Below are positions 1 to 6,609 of a stretch of DNA of 64,000 bases, piece after piece; within the stretch, counting starts at the first letter, position 1, and every line of letters begins with the position of its first letter. The position numbers and the translations under genes were made by a program. A model generated the notes under the pieces. That model made no database searches. It had not been told where the DNA came from and saw only the letters and a program-made list of their open reading frames with translations. Source of the stretch: Streptomyces globisporus (lineage in GTDB: Bacteria; Actinomycetota; Actinomycetes; Streptomycetales; Streptomycetaceae). The stretch is from NCBI GenBank assembly GCA_014649555.1, contig BMTG01000001.1, positions 682,001 to 746,000 of the forward strand, read 5' to 3'.

Positions 1-207
1 GCCATCATTACTCTCCGCATATGCCAGGCTCCGCTGCGGGCAGGCCCCGCCCCACGTCGGCGCTCGCTTCGGGGCCCGTTCCCGGCCCGTTATCGGCCTC
101 CGTATCGAGGGGTCGCCGGGCGCCGTCGCCTTGACGCGTCCGGGGCGCACACGCCGGGGGCGCGGAAGCGGACAGGAGCTGACCTCAAGGTCCTCTAGCG
201 TCGGGGC

Positions 208-1407
208 ATGACGACACGATCCCCCGCGCCCGGGCCCGCGACTGCTGCCGTGACCGTGACCTGGGCCGGGGCGAACGCCCGGCGGCTGGCCCGGCAGCAC
301 CTCCACCCGGATGCCGCCGCCACCGCGTCGCCCTTCGCCGCGCCGGGCGACGCGGTGGCCGCGATGCTCGGCGCGCACGCCCAGGTGCTGTCGGCGGCCG
401 AGCTGTCCGTGGGGCTGCGCGGGGACGGGCTGACCCGTACGGACGTCCGTACGGCGCTGTGGACCGACCGGACCCTGGTGAAGACGTTCGGGCCGCGCGG
501 CACGGTCCATCTGCTGCCCGCGGCGGACCTGCCCCTGTGGACCGGGGCACTCTCCGCCGTACCGACGGGCCCGAACCCCTTCCCCGAGAACGCCCGGATG
601 ACCCCGGACCAGGTGGAGGAGGTCGTCGCGGCGGTCGGCGACGCGCTGACCGGGGCGGAGCTCACGATCGACGAGCTCTCCGACGAGGTCGTCGCGCGCA
701 CCGGGCCGTGGGCCGGGGACCTGGTGATGCCCGGATTCCAGGCGATGTGGCCACGCTGGCGGCAGGTCCTGCATCTGGCGGGCCACCGGGGCGCCCTCGC
801 CTACGCCCCGAACCGGGGCCGGAAGGCGACGTACACGAACCCCGGATGCACCCCGCTGCCGGGCACCGGGGCGCTGCCGGCCCTGATCGGGCGGTACCTG
901 TACGCCTACGGGCCGGCGACCCCCGCGCACTTCGCCCGGTGGCTCGCGGCACCGAAGCGCTGGGCGGCCGAGCAGTTCGCCGCCCAGGCCGCATCGGGGG
1001 CGATCGAGGAGGTGGCGTTCGGGGAGGCCGGGCCGGCGTGGGTGGTCGCGGGTGACACGGACGTCCCGGACGCGCCGGTGCGGGGTGTGCGCCTGCTCCC
1101 CTACTTCGACGCGTTCGCCATCGCCTCGGCCCCCCGCGAGCGGCTGTTCCCGGGCGCGGCGTGGGAGCGGGCTCTCGGTGGCGGGCAGGCGGGGAACTTC
1201 CCGGTGCTGCTGGTGGACGGCGTGGTGGCGGGCGTCTGGCACCAGCGCCGCTCGGGCCGCCGGATCGCGGTGACGGTGGAACCGCTGAAGCCGCTGTCCG
1301 GGGCGCGGCTGCGGGACCTGGAGGAGCAGGTGGAGCGGGTCGCCGCGATCATGGAGGGGACGGCGGAGCTGACGGTCGGCCCGGTGACGGTGGGGCCGCA
1401 CGCGTAG
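208..1407 (+). CDS. Winged-helix DNA-binding protein, AlkZ/YcaQ-like (HTH_42 family)
   Basis: 399 residues, the usual size for the HTH_42 (PF06224) family. The N-terminal part carries the family pattern of a basic helix, an LGAHAQ segment and RGTVHLLPAADLP, followed by repeated winged-helix modules and a C-terminal VDGVVAGVW strand. Family members include bacterial DNA glycosylases that unhook interstrand crosslinks (AlkZ, YcaQ), and many actinobacterial paralogues have no known substrate. Where those glycosylases have a QxQ or QxD catalytic pair, this protein has H57-A-Q59, so it belongs to a variant subgroup. The ATG lies 20 bases after a CTCTAG stretch and has only a weak ribosome binding site. 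It appears to stand alone. Glycosylase activity is inferred, not shown. Confidence 0.8.
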   Translation: MTTRSPAPGPATAAVTVTWAGANARRLARQHLHPDAAATASPFAAPGDAVAAMLGAHAQVLSAAELSVGLRGDGLTRTDVRTALWTDRTLVKTFGPRGTVHLLPAADLPLWTGALSAVPTGPNPFPENARMTPDQVEEVVAAVGDALTGAELTIDELSDEVVARTGPWAGDLVMPGFQAMWPRWRQVLHLAGHRGALAYAPNRGRKATYTNPGCTPLPGTGALPALIGRYLYAYGPATPAHFARWLAAPKRWAAEQFAAQAASGAIEEVAFGEAGPAWVVAGDTDVPDAPVRGVRLLPYFDAFAIASAPRERLFPGAAWERALGGGQAGNFPVLLVDGVVAGVWHQRRSGRRIAVTVEPLKPLSGARLRDLEEQVERVAAIMEGTAELTVGPVTVGPHA

Positions 1408-1423
1408 GAGCGGGGGGGTGCGT

Positions 1424-1469
1424 GCGTACGGGGGTAAAGCGGGGGTGCGTACGGAGGTAAGGCGGGGGG
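1424..1469. repeat. Two 23-bp imperfect direct repeats
   Basis: Two adjacent 23-bp units (1424-1446 and 1447-1469) agree at about 20 of 23 positions and share GCGTACGG-GGTAA-GCGGGGG. They lie in the short gap between two convergent genes. No function is evident; slippage in a GC-rich spacer would explain them. Confidence 0.5.
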
Positions 1470-1514
1470 CGGGGTGAGTCGGCTGCGCGCGGGCGGAGGC
1501 TCAGCCTGTACGCC

Positions 1515-1961
1515 TCAGGGGCGCGGGTCGAAGCGGATCGCCATCGTGTCTCCGGCGACCACCACGAAGTCCCCTTCCTCGCACCGGATGACGGCCTGGA
1601 GCACCTCGCCGCAGTCGTCCCTGACCTCCTGGGTGCCGACGACCGTCCACGCTCCCCCGTACGGCACCGGCGGCAGGAGCGCGGGCGGCGCGTGGTGCCA
1701 CTGGCTCGCCGGTACGCACCAGTCGGGTAACCGCGGCCAGCTGCCCGGGGTGACGCGCAGCGTCCGGTCGGAGGCGCAGGTCAGCAGGACGGACTGGTCC
1801 TCCGCGAGGACGAACTCGACGGCTTCGGGCGCGCCGGCCCGGCCCTCGGGCCGGTAGTAGACGCCGAGGACGGCGGTGATCCTGGCCCCCGTGAGCCAGT
1901 CTGCGTTGCCGTGCCGCGCGCGCCCGGCGGGCCCCGCACAGTCTTCCCTCTCCACGGTCAT
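1515..1961 (-). CDS. Hypothetical protein, 148 residues
   Basis: I do not recognise this protein. The chosen ATG at 1961 has AAGGAG and GGGAG runs just upstream, and upstream of it the reading frame looks like shadow coding. It is a soluble, beta-rich small protein with ITAVLGVYY, AVEFVLAEDQSVLLTC, GAWTVVGTQEVRDDCGEVLQAV and a C-terminal GDFVVVAGDTMAIRFD. There is no signal peptide and no membrane helix. Three cysteines are present, two of them in conserved-looking strands. It lies between the HTH_42 gene (convergent) and a methyltransferase on the same strand 137 bases upstream, so the two could be cotranscribed. Confidence 0.6.
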   Translation of the reverse strand: MTVEREDCAGPAGRARHGNADWLTGARITAVLGVYYRPEGRAGAPEAVEFVLAEDQSVLLTCASDRTLRVTPGSWPRLPDWCVPASQWHHAPPALLPPVPYGGAWTVVGTQEVRDDCGEVLQAVIRCEEGDFVVVAGDTMAIRFDPRP

Positions 1962-2098
1962 GCCCGCTCCCACTCCTTCACTGTGCGTGCCCCTCGCAGG
2001 GTAGGACGGCGGCCCGCCCGATCCCGTTGCCTCCGGGGCACAGCTGAACTGACGTACGGGGTAAGCGGGTTGACCGGTGGTAGGGAATCCGGCCAACG

Positions 2099-2908
2099 TC
2101 ACCGGGGCTTGCGGGCTTCGATCAGGAAGCGGGCGGTGCGGGCGAGGAACGGCCCCTCCGTCTCGATCTTCCGGTGCAGCGCGGCCAGTCGGGGACGGTA
2201 CTGCTCGACGGTGAAGCCGGGCACCATCCAGATCACCTTGCGCAGGAAGTAGACCACCGCGCCGATGTCGCGGAACTCGGTGCGCAGGGTCTCGGAGCGC
2301 AGGTCCACCACCTCCAGACCGGCCGCCGTCGCGGCGGCCCGCGCGTCCTCGGGGTGCCGGGCACGACGGACCTCGGGCGGCTGCGGGCCGAGGAAGTACT
2401 CCACGAGTTCGAAGACGCTGGCCGGTCCGACCTGCTGGGAGAAGTACGTACCGCCGGGGGCGAGCACGCGCGCGATCTCCTCCCACCACGTGGTGACCGG
2501 ATGGCGGCTGACCACGAGGTCGAAGGCGGCGTCCCCGAAGGGCAGCGGCGGCTCGTCCTCGTCGGCGACGACGACCGCCCCGAGCGGGTGCAGCAGGGCG
2601 GTGGCGCGGGCGATGTTGGGCGGCCAGGCCTCCGTGGCCACGGTGACCGGCGGCAGCTTCGGCGCGGAGGCCAGCACCTCGCCGCCCCCGGTCTGGAGGT
2701 CGAGCGCGGCCCGGGCCCGGCCGAGCCGCTCGGCCATCGCGCGGGCGTACCCCCAGGAGGGACGGTCCTCGGTGGCGCGGCCCTCCAGCCAGGAGAAGTC
2801 CCACCCGTCCACGGTCACGGCGTCGGCCTCGGCCACGAGGGCCTCGAACCGGTCGCGGGAGGCCGGGGAGTCGAACGTGAGGGGGGCGGGAGCGGATGGT
2901 TCGGACAT
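2099..2908 (-). CDS. Class I SAM-dependent methyltransferase
   Basis: 269 residues with a Rossmann methyltransferase core. Motif I is a variant, LDLQTGGGE at about 69-77, where most families have LDxGCGxG. An acidic ADEDEPPLPFGD segment then leads into motif IV (DLVVSRHPV) and the post-motif LAPGGTYFSQQVG typical of Methyltransf_11/UbiE-like enzymes. The C-terminal ETLRTEFRDIGAVVYFLRK resembles a stretch seen in many actinobacterial class I methyltransferases of unknown substrate. The ATG at 2908 is preceded by a short AT-rich gap. The substrate cannot be read from sequence, and the methyltransferase fold call is much safer than any specific role. Confidence 0.82.
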   Translation of the reverse strand: MSEPSAPAPLTFDSPASRDRFEALVAEADAVTVDGWDFSWLEGRATEDRPSWGYARAMAERLGRARAALDLQTGGGEVLASAPKLPPVTVATEAWPPNIARATALLHPLGAVVVADEDEPPLPFGDAAFDLVVSRHPVTTWWEEIARVLAPGGTYFSQQVGPASVFELVEYFLGPQPPEVRRARHPEDARAAATAAGLEVVDLRSETLRTEFRDIGAVVYFLRKVIWMVPGFTVEQYRPRLAALHRKIETEGPFLARTARFLIEARKPR

Positions 2909-2970
2909 ACGGGAATCGTGTCAGCCGCGCCCGGAGCGCGCGACCGGATTCCCGGCGGGCCCGGCCCCTC

Positions 2971-3798
2971 TCACCCGGCCAGGGCCCCCAGCAGCACTCC
3001 GGTCAGCGCCCCGGCGATCATGAACGGGCCGAACGGAATGCCGGTCCTGCGCCCCGCCCGGCGCAGGAGCACGAGGGCGAGTCCGTACGCCGCCCCGAAC
3101 AGGAACCCGGCGAACCCGCCCACGAACAGCACGGTCCAGCCGTACCAGCCGAGGGCGACGCCCAGGGCGAGGGCGAGCTTCACATCGCCGAAGCCCATGC
3201 CGTTCGGGTTGATCAGGAAGAGCAGCAGGTAGAAACCGCCGAGGGCCAGGCCGCCCAGCAGCCCGGAGGTCCAGGACCCGGCGTGCCCGGGGAGCAGTGC
3301 CGCCCCGCCCAGCAGCAGGACGGCCGCGGCCGCGAGGGGCAGGGTCAGCGGGTCGGGCAGCCGGTGGACCCGCCGGTCGACGACGGCGAGGAGCACGGCG
3401 ACGGGGGCCAGTGCCAGCCACCCGACGAGCTCGGGCCGGGCCCCGGTGGCGGCGGCGAGCACGACACAGGCGAGGGCGGTGACGAGGGGGGCGAGGGTGG
3501 TGGGGGCGTAGGCGGGGGGTGTGGGGGCGGGCGTGATCTGCGGTTCCGGGCCGGTCGCTTCCGAAGCCGGGGCTCCCGGGCCGGGGGTTTCCGGGACCCG
3601 GGCGGCCGGGGCGGCGCAAGGCGCGCACCGGGCCGGGCCGAGCCAGCCGCGGGCCGGGCCGGTGAGCGGGTGGCCGGCGGGGCACGCCGTGCGCCAGGGC
3701 TCGTCCGGCTCGACGGCGAACCGGTAGGCGGCACGCGGGATCAGCAGTCCGGTGACGGCACCCCAGACCGCGGCGAGGGCGAGCAGCACGGCGTCCAC
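2971..3798 (-). CDS. Type IV/Flp prepilin peptidase (A24 aspartic protease)
   Basis: 275 residues, polytopic membrane protein. The two catalytic aspartates of A24 peptidases are visible: D141 in VDRRVHRLPD and D205 in the signature GFGDVK (204-207). Cys39, Cys58 and Cys61 with a CPAGH segment near the N-terminus recall the zinc-binding cytoplasmic loop of bifunctional PilD enzymes, but the loop is reduced and followed by a Pro/Ala-rich linker, so methylase activity is doubtful. The predicted role is to cut G|XXXXE[FY] leaders of the Flp, TadE-like and 6610-8649 products. It is coded away from the pilus locus. It starts with GTG, and a -10-like TAGGGT at 3805-3810 (minus strand) would place transcription start almost on the start codon, so the mRNA may be leaderless. 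Confidence 0.88.
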   Translation of the reverse strand: MDAVLLALAAVWGAVTGLLIPRAAYRFAVEPDEPWRTACPAGHPLTGPARGWLGPARCAPCAAPAARVPETPGPGAPASEATGPEPQITPAPTPPAYAPTTLAPLVTALACVVLAAATGARPELVGWLALAPVAVLLAVVDRRVHRLPDPLTLPLAAAAVLLLGGAALLPGHAGSWTSGLLGGLALGGFYLLLFLINPNGMGFGDVKLALALGVALGWYGWTVLFVGGFAGFLFGAAYGLALVLLRRAGRRTGIPFGPFMIAGALTGVLLGALAG

Positions 3799-3831
3799 GG
3801 GGCGACCCTAACGGGCCTCGGGACCTGGGGT

Positions 3832-3871
3832 CTTGGGCCCGAGGGCCCAGAGCGGCCGACCGGGACCCAAG
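3832..3871. promoter_or_regulatory. TTGGGCCC-type box in prepilin peptidase/DUF192 intergenic region
   Basis: CTTGGGCCCG (3832-3841) and CGGGACCCAAG (3861-3871) form an imperfect inverted pair, with another GGGCCCA between them. It lies about 25 bases upstream of the -10-like TAGGGT of the prepilin peptidase gene and between two divergent genes. Similar boxes precede the 679-residue prepilin-like gene and the flp gene. An operator role is inferred from this recurrence. Confidence 0.45.
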
Positions 3872-3922
3872 CGTCGCGGTTCCGGGTCCGGGCGCGTCCG
3901 TCGGGAGCTACGGTCGGTGCCC

Positions 3923-4312
3923 ATGAGGACATGGCGCGATGGCGACGGGACGCTGACGGTCGACACGGACTCCGGGGCCGGGCCGGAGGGACAGGCGGTG
4001 CCGCTGCGGATAGCCGCCTCGTACCGGGCCCGCACCAAGGGGCTGCTCGGGCGGGACGGGATCGAGGGGGCGATGATGCTCACCCCGTGCGGAAGCGTGC
4101 ACACCTTCCGGATGCGGTTCCCCATCGATGTGGCGTACCTGGACCGGAAGTTCACGGTCCTGGCGGTCACCACGATGAAGCCCGGCCGCCTCGGACTGCC
4201 CCGGCTGCGGGCCCGCCACGTGGTGGAGGCGGAGGCCGGGGCGATGGAGCGGTGGGGGGTGCGGCCGGGTGTACGGCTGAAGCTGAAGGCGGCGTCGGCC
4301 ACCGCGCCGTGA
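3923..4312 (+). CDS. DUF192 domain protein
   Basis: 129 residues from the ATG at 3923. The reading frame continues upstream, but that stretch is the promoter region of the divergent prepilin peptidase. The DUF192 (PF02643) core is clear: RTKGLLGRDGIEGAMMLTPCGSVHTFRMRFPIDVAYLD, then a KPGRLGLPRLRARHVVEAEAGAMERWGVRPG stretch. DUF192 proteins are small beta-barrel proteins of unknown activity, often exported in other bacteria; no signal peptide is seen here. The gene is divergent from the prepilin peptidase and shares its control region, so an association with pilus biogenesis is possible but unproven. Confidence 0.85.
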   Translation: MRTWRDGDGTLTVDTDSGAGPEGQAVPLRIAASYRARTKGLLGRDGIEGAMMLTPCGSVHTFRMRFPIDVAYLDRKFTVLAVTTMKPGRLGLPRLRARHVVEAEAGAMERWGVRPGVRLKLKAASATAP

Positions 4313-4325
4313 ACCGTCCAGGGGC

Positions 4326-5528
4326 TTACGGCGGGCCCGCGCCCAGCAGGGTCCAGGCGCCGTAGGCCGCGGACGCGGAGGCGAGGGCGGCGAGCACGGC
4401 GGCCGTCCGGCCCGTGGTGCGCAGCCGCAGCAGGGCGACGGCGGGCGGGAGCAGGAGCGGGAAGGCGGGCATCATCAGCCGCGGCCGGGAGCCGAAGTAT
4501 CCGGCGCCGATCAGCGAGATGACGACGATCGTGATCGCGTAGACGAGCACGGGGAGCGGTTGCCGCTGCCGTACGCAGAGGACCACCAGCCACCCCAGCA
4601 GCCCGAGCGCCGCGCACAGGCCGAGGGCGGCGGGCCACGGCAGCCCGGCGATGAAGGCGGCGAGCGCGCGGCCGCCGTCGATGTTGTTGCCCCACTGCGC
4701 CTGGACGTCGAAGTAGGCGACCGGGCTGCCCTCGCGTACGGCCACGAACACCACGTACGCCAGCCAGCCCATCGGTGCGAGCGCCACGCCCGCGATCATC
4801 CGGGCGTTGCGGCGGAGCACCGGGCCGGCGCGGCGCTCGTCGCGGTACTCCCGTACGAGGGTGACGGCGGCGGTGACCGTCAGGGCCGCGATGAGGGCGG
4901 CCGCCGAGGGCCGGGTGAGCCCTGCCAGGACGCACAGCGCACCCGCGACGATCCAGCGGCCCTTGAGGACGGCGTACAGCGCCCAGGCGGCGAGCGCGGT
5001 GAAGAGCGTCTCGGTGTACGCCATCGACTGGACGAACGCCGTCGGGTAGACGCCCCACAGTGCCGCCAGCACCACCCCCGTACGCCGTCCGCGCAGCTGG
5101 GAGCCGACGGCGAAGATGCCCCAGGCGGCGAGCAGCCCGGCCGTCCAGGCGACCAGGAGCCCGGCGCCGCCGAGGGTGAGCGGAGTCACGGCGGAGACGG
5201 CGCGTTCGAGAGCCGGAAGCAGGGGGAAGAACGCCAGATCGGAGTGGACGGAGCCGTCGGGGAGGGTGACGGTGTAGCGGTAGCCGTTCTCGGCGATGCG
5301 CTGGTACCAGACGGAGTCCCAGCGTCCGCTGAGCGGCCCCAGGGGGTCCTTCCCGCCGGCGGAGGCGGCCGCCCAGAAGACCAGGAGCCCCAGGGCCCGC
5401 ACGGCGGCGTAGACCGCGAGCGCGGGCGCGGCGGCCCGGAACGCGGCGGCGGCCCGGGACCCGCCGGGAGTGCGGGGGGCCGGGGCCGGGCCGGCGGGCG
5501 TCCGGGTGCGGAGCTGGTGATCGGACAT
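4326..5528 (-). CDS. Polytopic mannosyltransferase-like membrane protein (PIG-V/GT-C type)
   Basis: 400 residues with about ten hydrophobic helices. Early in the protein RWDSVWYQRIAENGYRY lies in the first external loop, the acidic-loop motif expected in GT-C lipid-sugar-dependent glycosyltransferases of the PIG-V type; LAFFPLLPALERAV and TAFVQSMAYTETLF follow in the family order. Such enzymes use polyprenyl-phosphate mannose or glucose to glycosylate proteins or envelope glycans outside the membrane. The ATG at 5528 starts MSDHQLRTR; the longer frame upstream is Pro/Gly-rich shadow coding. The C-terminal half carries a LIGAGYFGSRPRLMMPAFPLL segment typical of the family. The substrate is unknown; pilin glycosylation is only a neighbourhood-based guess. 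Confidence 0.8.
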   Translation of the reverse strand: MSDHQLRTRTPAGPAPAPRTPGGSRAAAAFRAAAPALAVYAAVRALGLLVFWAAASAGGKDPLGPLSGRWDSVWYQRIAENGYRYTVTLPDGSVHSDLAFFPLLPALERAVSAVTPLTLGGAGLLVAWTAGLLAAWGIFAVGSQLRGRRTGVVLAALWGVYPTAFVQSMAYTETLFTALAAWALYAVLKGRWIVAGALCVLAGLTRPSAAALIAALTVTAAVTLVREYRDERRAGPVLRRNARMIAGVALAPMGWLAYVVFVAVREGSPVAYFDVQAQWGNNIDGGRALAAFIAGLPWPAALGLCAALGLLGWLVVLCVRQRQPLPVLVYAITIVVISLIGAGYFGSRPRLMMPAFPLLLPPAVALLRLRTTGRTAAVLAALASASAAYGAWTLLGAGPP

Positions 5529-5727
5529 ACGGCCGATTATGACGTCGGCGACGGGTGGGCCGAGCCACGGGCGGGGCGAGGGCCGGGAGGAGGACGGGCT
5601 TCCGGCAGGGGTCCGGGGTGGCGTCCGGCAGGGGTCCGGGCCAGGGTCCGGACCCCGGTCCAGGCCCTCGCCCGGCAGAGGTGCGGGCGGCGCCCGGCCC
5701 CCCGTACCGGCCGGGGCCACTCAGCTC

Positions 5728-6336
5728 TCAGACCCCTCCCACCCCTCCCAGCACCTCGTTCCCGAACACCTTCCACGGCGACATCTCCACCGCGTCCATC
5801 ACCGCCAGCTGCGGGTGCCGGGCCGCCGTCTCGTCCCGTACGGCGACGGTGTCCGGCCAGGCCTCCAGGTGCGCGGCGCCCTCGATGACGACGCCGTCCC
5901 AGTCGGTGGCGGCCGTCGCACCCGCCCGGTCGACGACGAAGCCGATGCACAGCACCGAGGCCCGTCCGACGGTCCGCCGGATGGCGCCCACCGCGTGCTC
6001 CCGCTCCGGCTCGGGCAGCTCCCCCACGGAGAACTCGACGGCGACGACACCGGCCCGGGCCCGCCGGATGCGCACCAGGAGGTCGTCACCCCCGTCCGTC
6101 CACAACCGGAACCCGACCTCGTGCAGCCGCTGGAGGCCGGCGAGGGACAGCAACTGTTCGCGGGTGACGGGCGAACGGGCCCCGAGGGATGCGGAGTCGA
6201 GGCTGACGAGCACCGTGCGGCCGGACGCCGGGTGCACCGGGCGGAGCCCCTCGGCCTCCAGGTCGCCCAGCAGGGTGCGGGCGTCCAGCCGGGTCCAGCC
6301 GAGGTGGTACGAGTAGAAGAATCCGGCACCCACCAT
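5728..6336 (-). CDS. Hypothetical protein, 202 residues
   Basis: I do not recognise the family. From the ATG at 6336 the protein begins MVGAGFFYSYHLGWTRLD and continues as an alternating alpha/beta soluble protein, with VVAVEFSVGELPEPEREHAVGAIRRTVGRASVLCIGFVVD in the middle and MDAVEMSPWKVFGNEVLGG near the end. There is no signal peptide and no membrane span. It is divergent from the 679-residue prepilin-like gene, with a 273-base shared control region containing repeated GGGCCC-type boxes, so the two may be coregulated. Confidence 0.65.
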   Translation of the reverse strand: MVGAGFFYSYHLGWTRLDARTLLGDLEAEGLRPVHPASGRTVLVSLDSASLGARSPVTREQLLSLAGLQRLHEVGFRLWTDGGDDLLVRIRRARAGVVAVEFSVGELPEPEREHAVGAIRRTVGRASVLCIGFVVDRAGATAATDWDGVVIEGAAHLEAWPDTVAVRDETAARHPQLAVMDAVEMSPWKVFGNEVLGGVGGV

Positions 6337-6430
6337 CGACGCCCACCCCCATCGCTCTCGCTGCTTCGCGCGGCGTCGTGGTCGGCGACCCCCGGCACCT
6401 CCGAGCGTACTGAGCGGAGGTCGGGGCTGC

Positions 6431-6566
6431 GTGGGCCCAGGGACCCACCGCCGGCCCCAAGCGGAACGGCCACCGCACCCCGGCGCAACACCCCTGACGT
6501 GCCCCGCACTTGGGCCCGGCTTTGGGACCGGGGGCCCGGGCGGTGGCAGCTTTTCAGCCGTACGCT
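6431..6566 (+). promoter_or_regulatory. Promoter region of prepilin-like gene with GGGCCC/TTGGG boxes
   Basis: GTGGGCCCAGGGACCCAC (6431-6448) is an inverted repeat. CTTGGGCCCGG (6509-6519) is followed directly by CTTTGGGACCGGG (6520-6532). A -10-like TACGCT lies at 6561-6566 with no -35 hexamer at the proper distance (GGGCGG), which fits an activator-dependent promoter. The boxes resemble those upstream of flp and the prepilin peptidase. Function is inferred. Confidence 0.45.
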
Positions 6567-6609
6567 CTCGGCCGTCGGCAACACGCGCGGGTCGAGGAGA
6601 GGGTGCACC

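Noticed and set aside
5539-6609. Long upstream extension of the 6610-8649 reading frame
   Set aside because: It is antisense to the supported 202-residue gene at 5728-6336 and crosses promoter-like boxes; GTG 6610 has a proper ribosome binding site.
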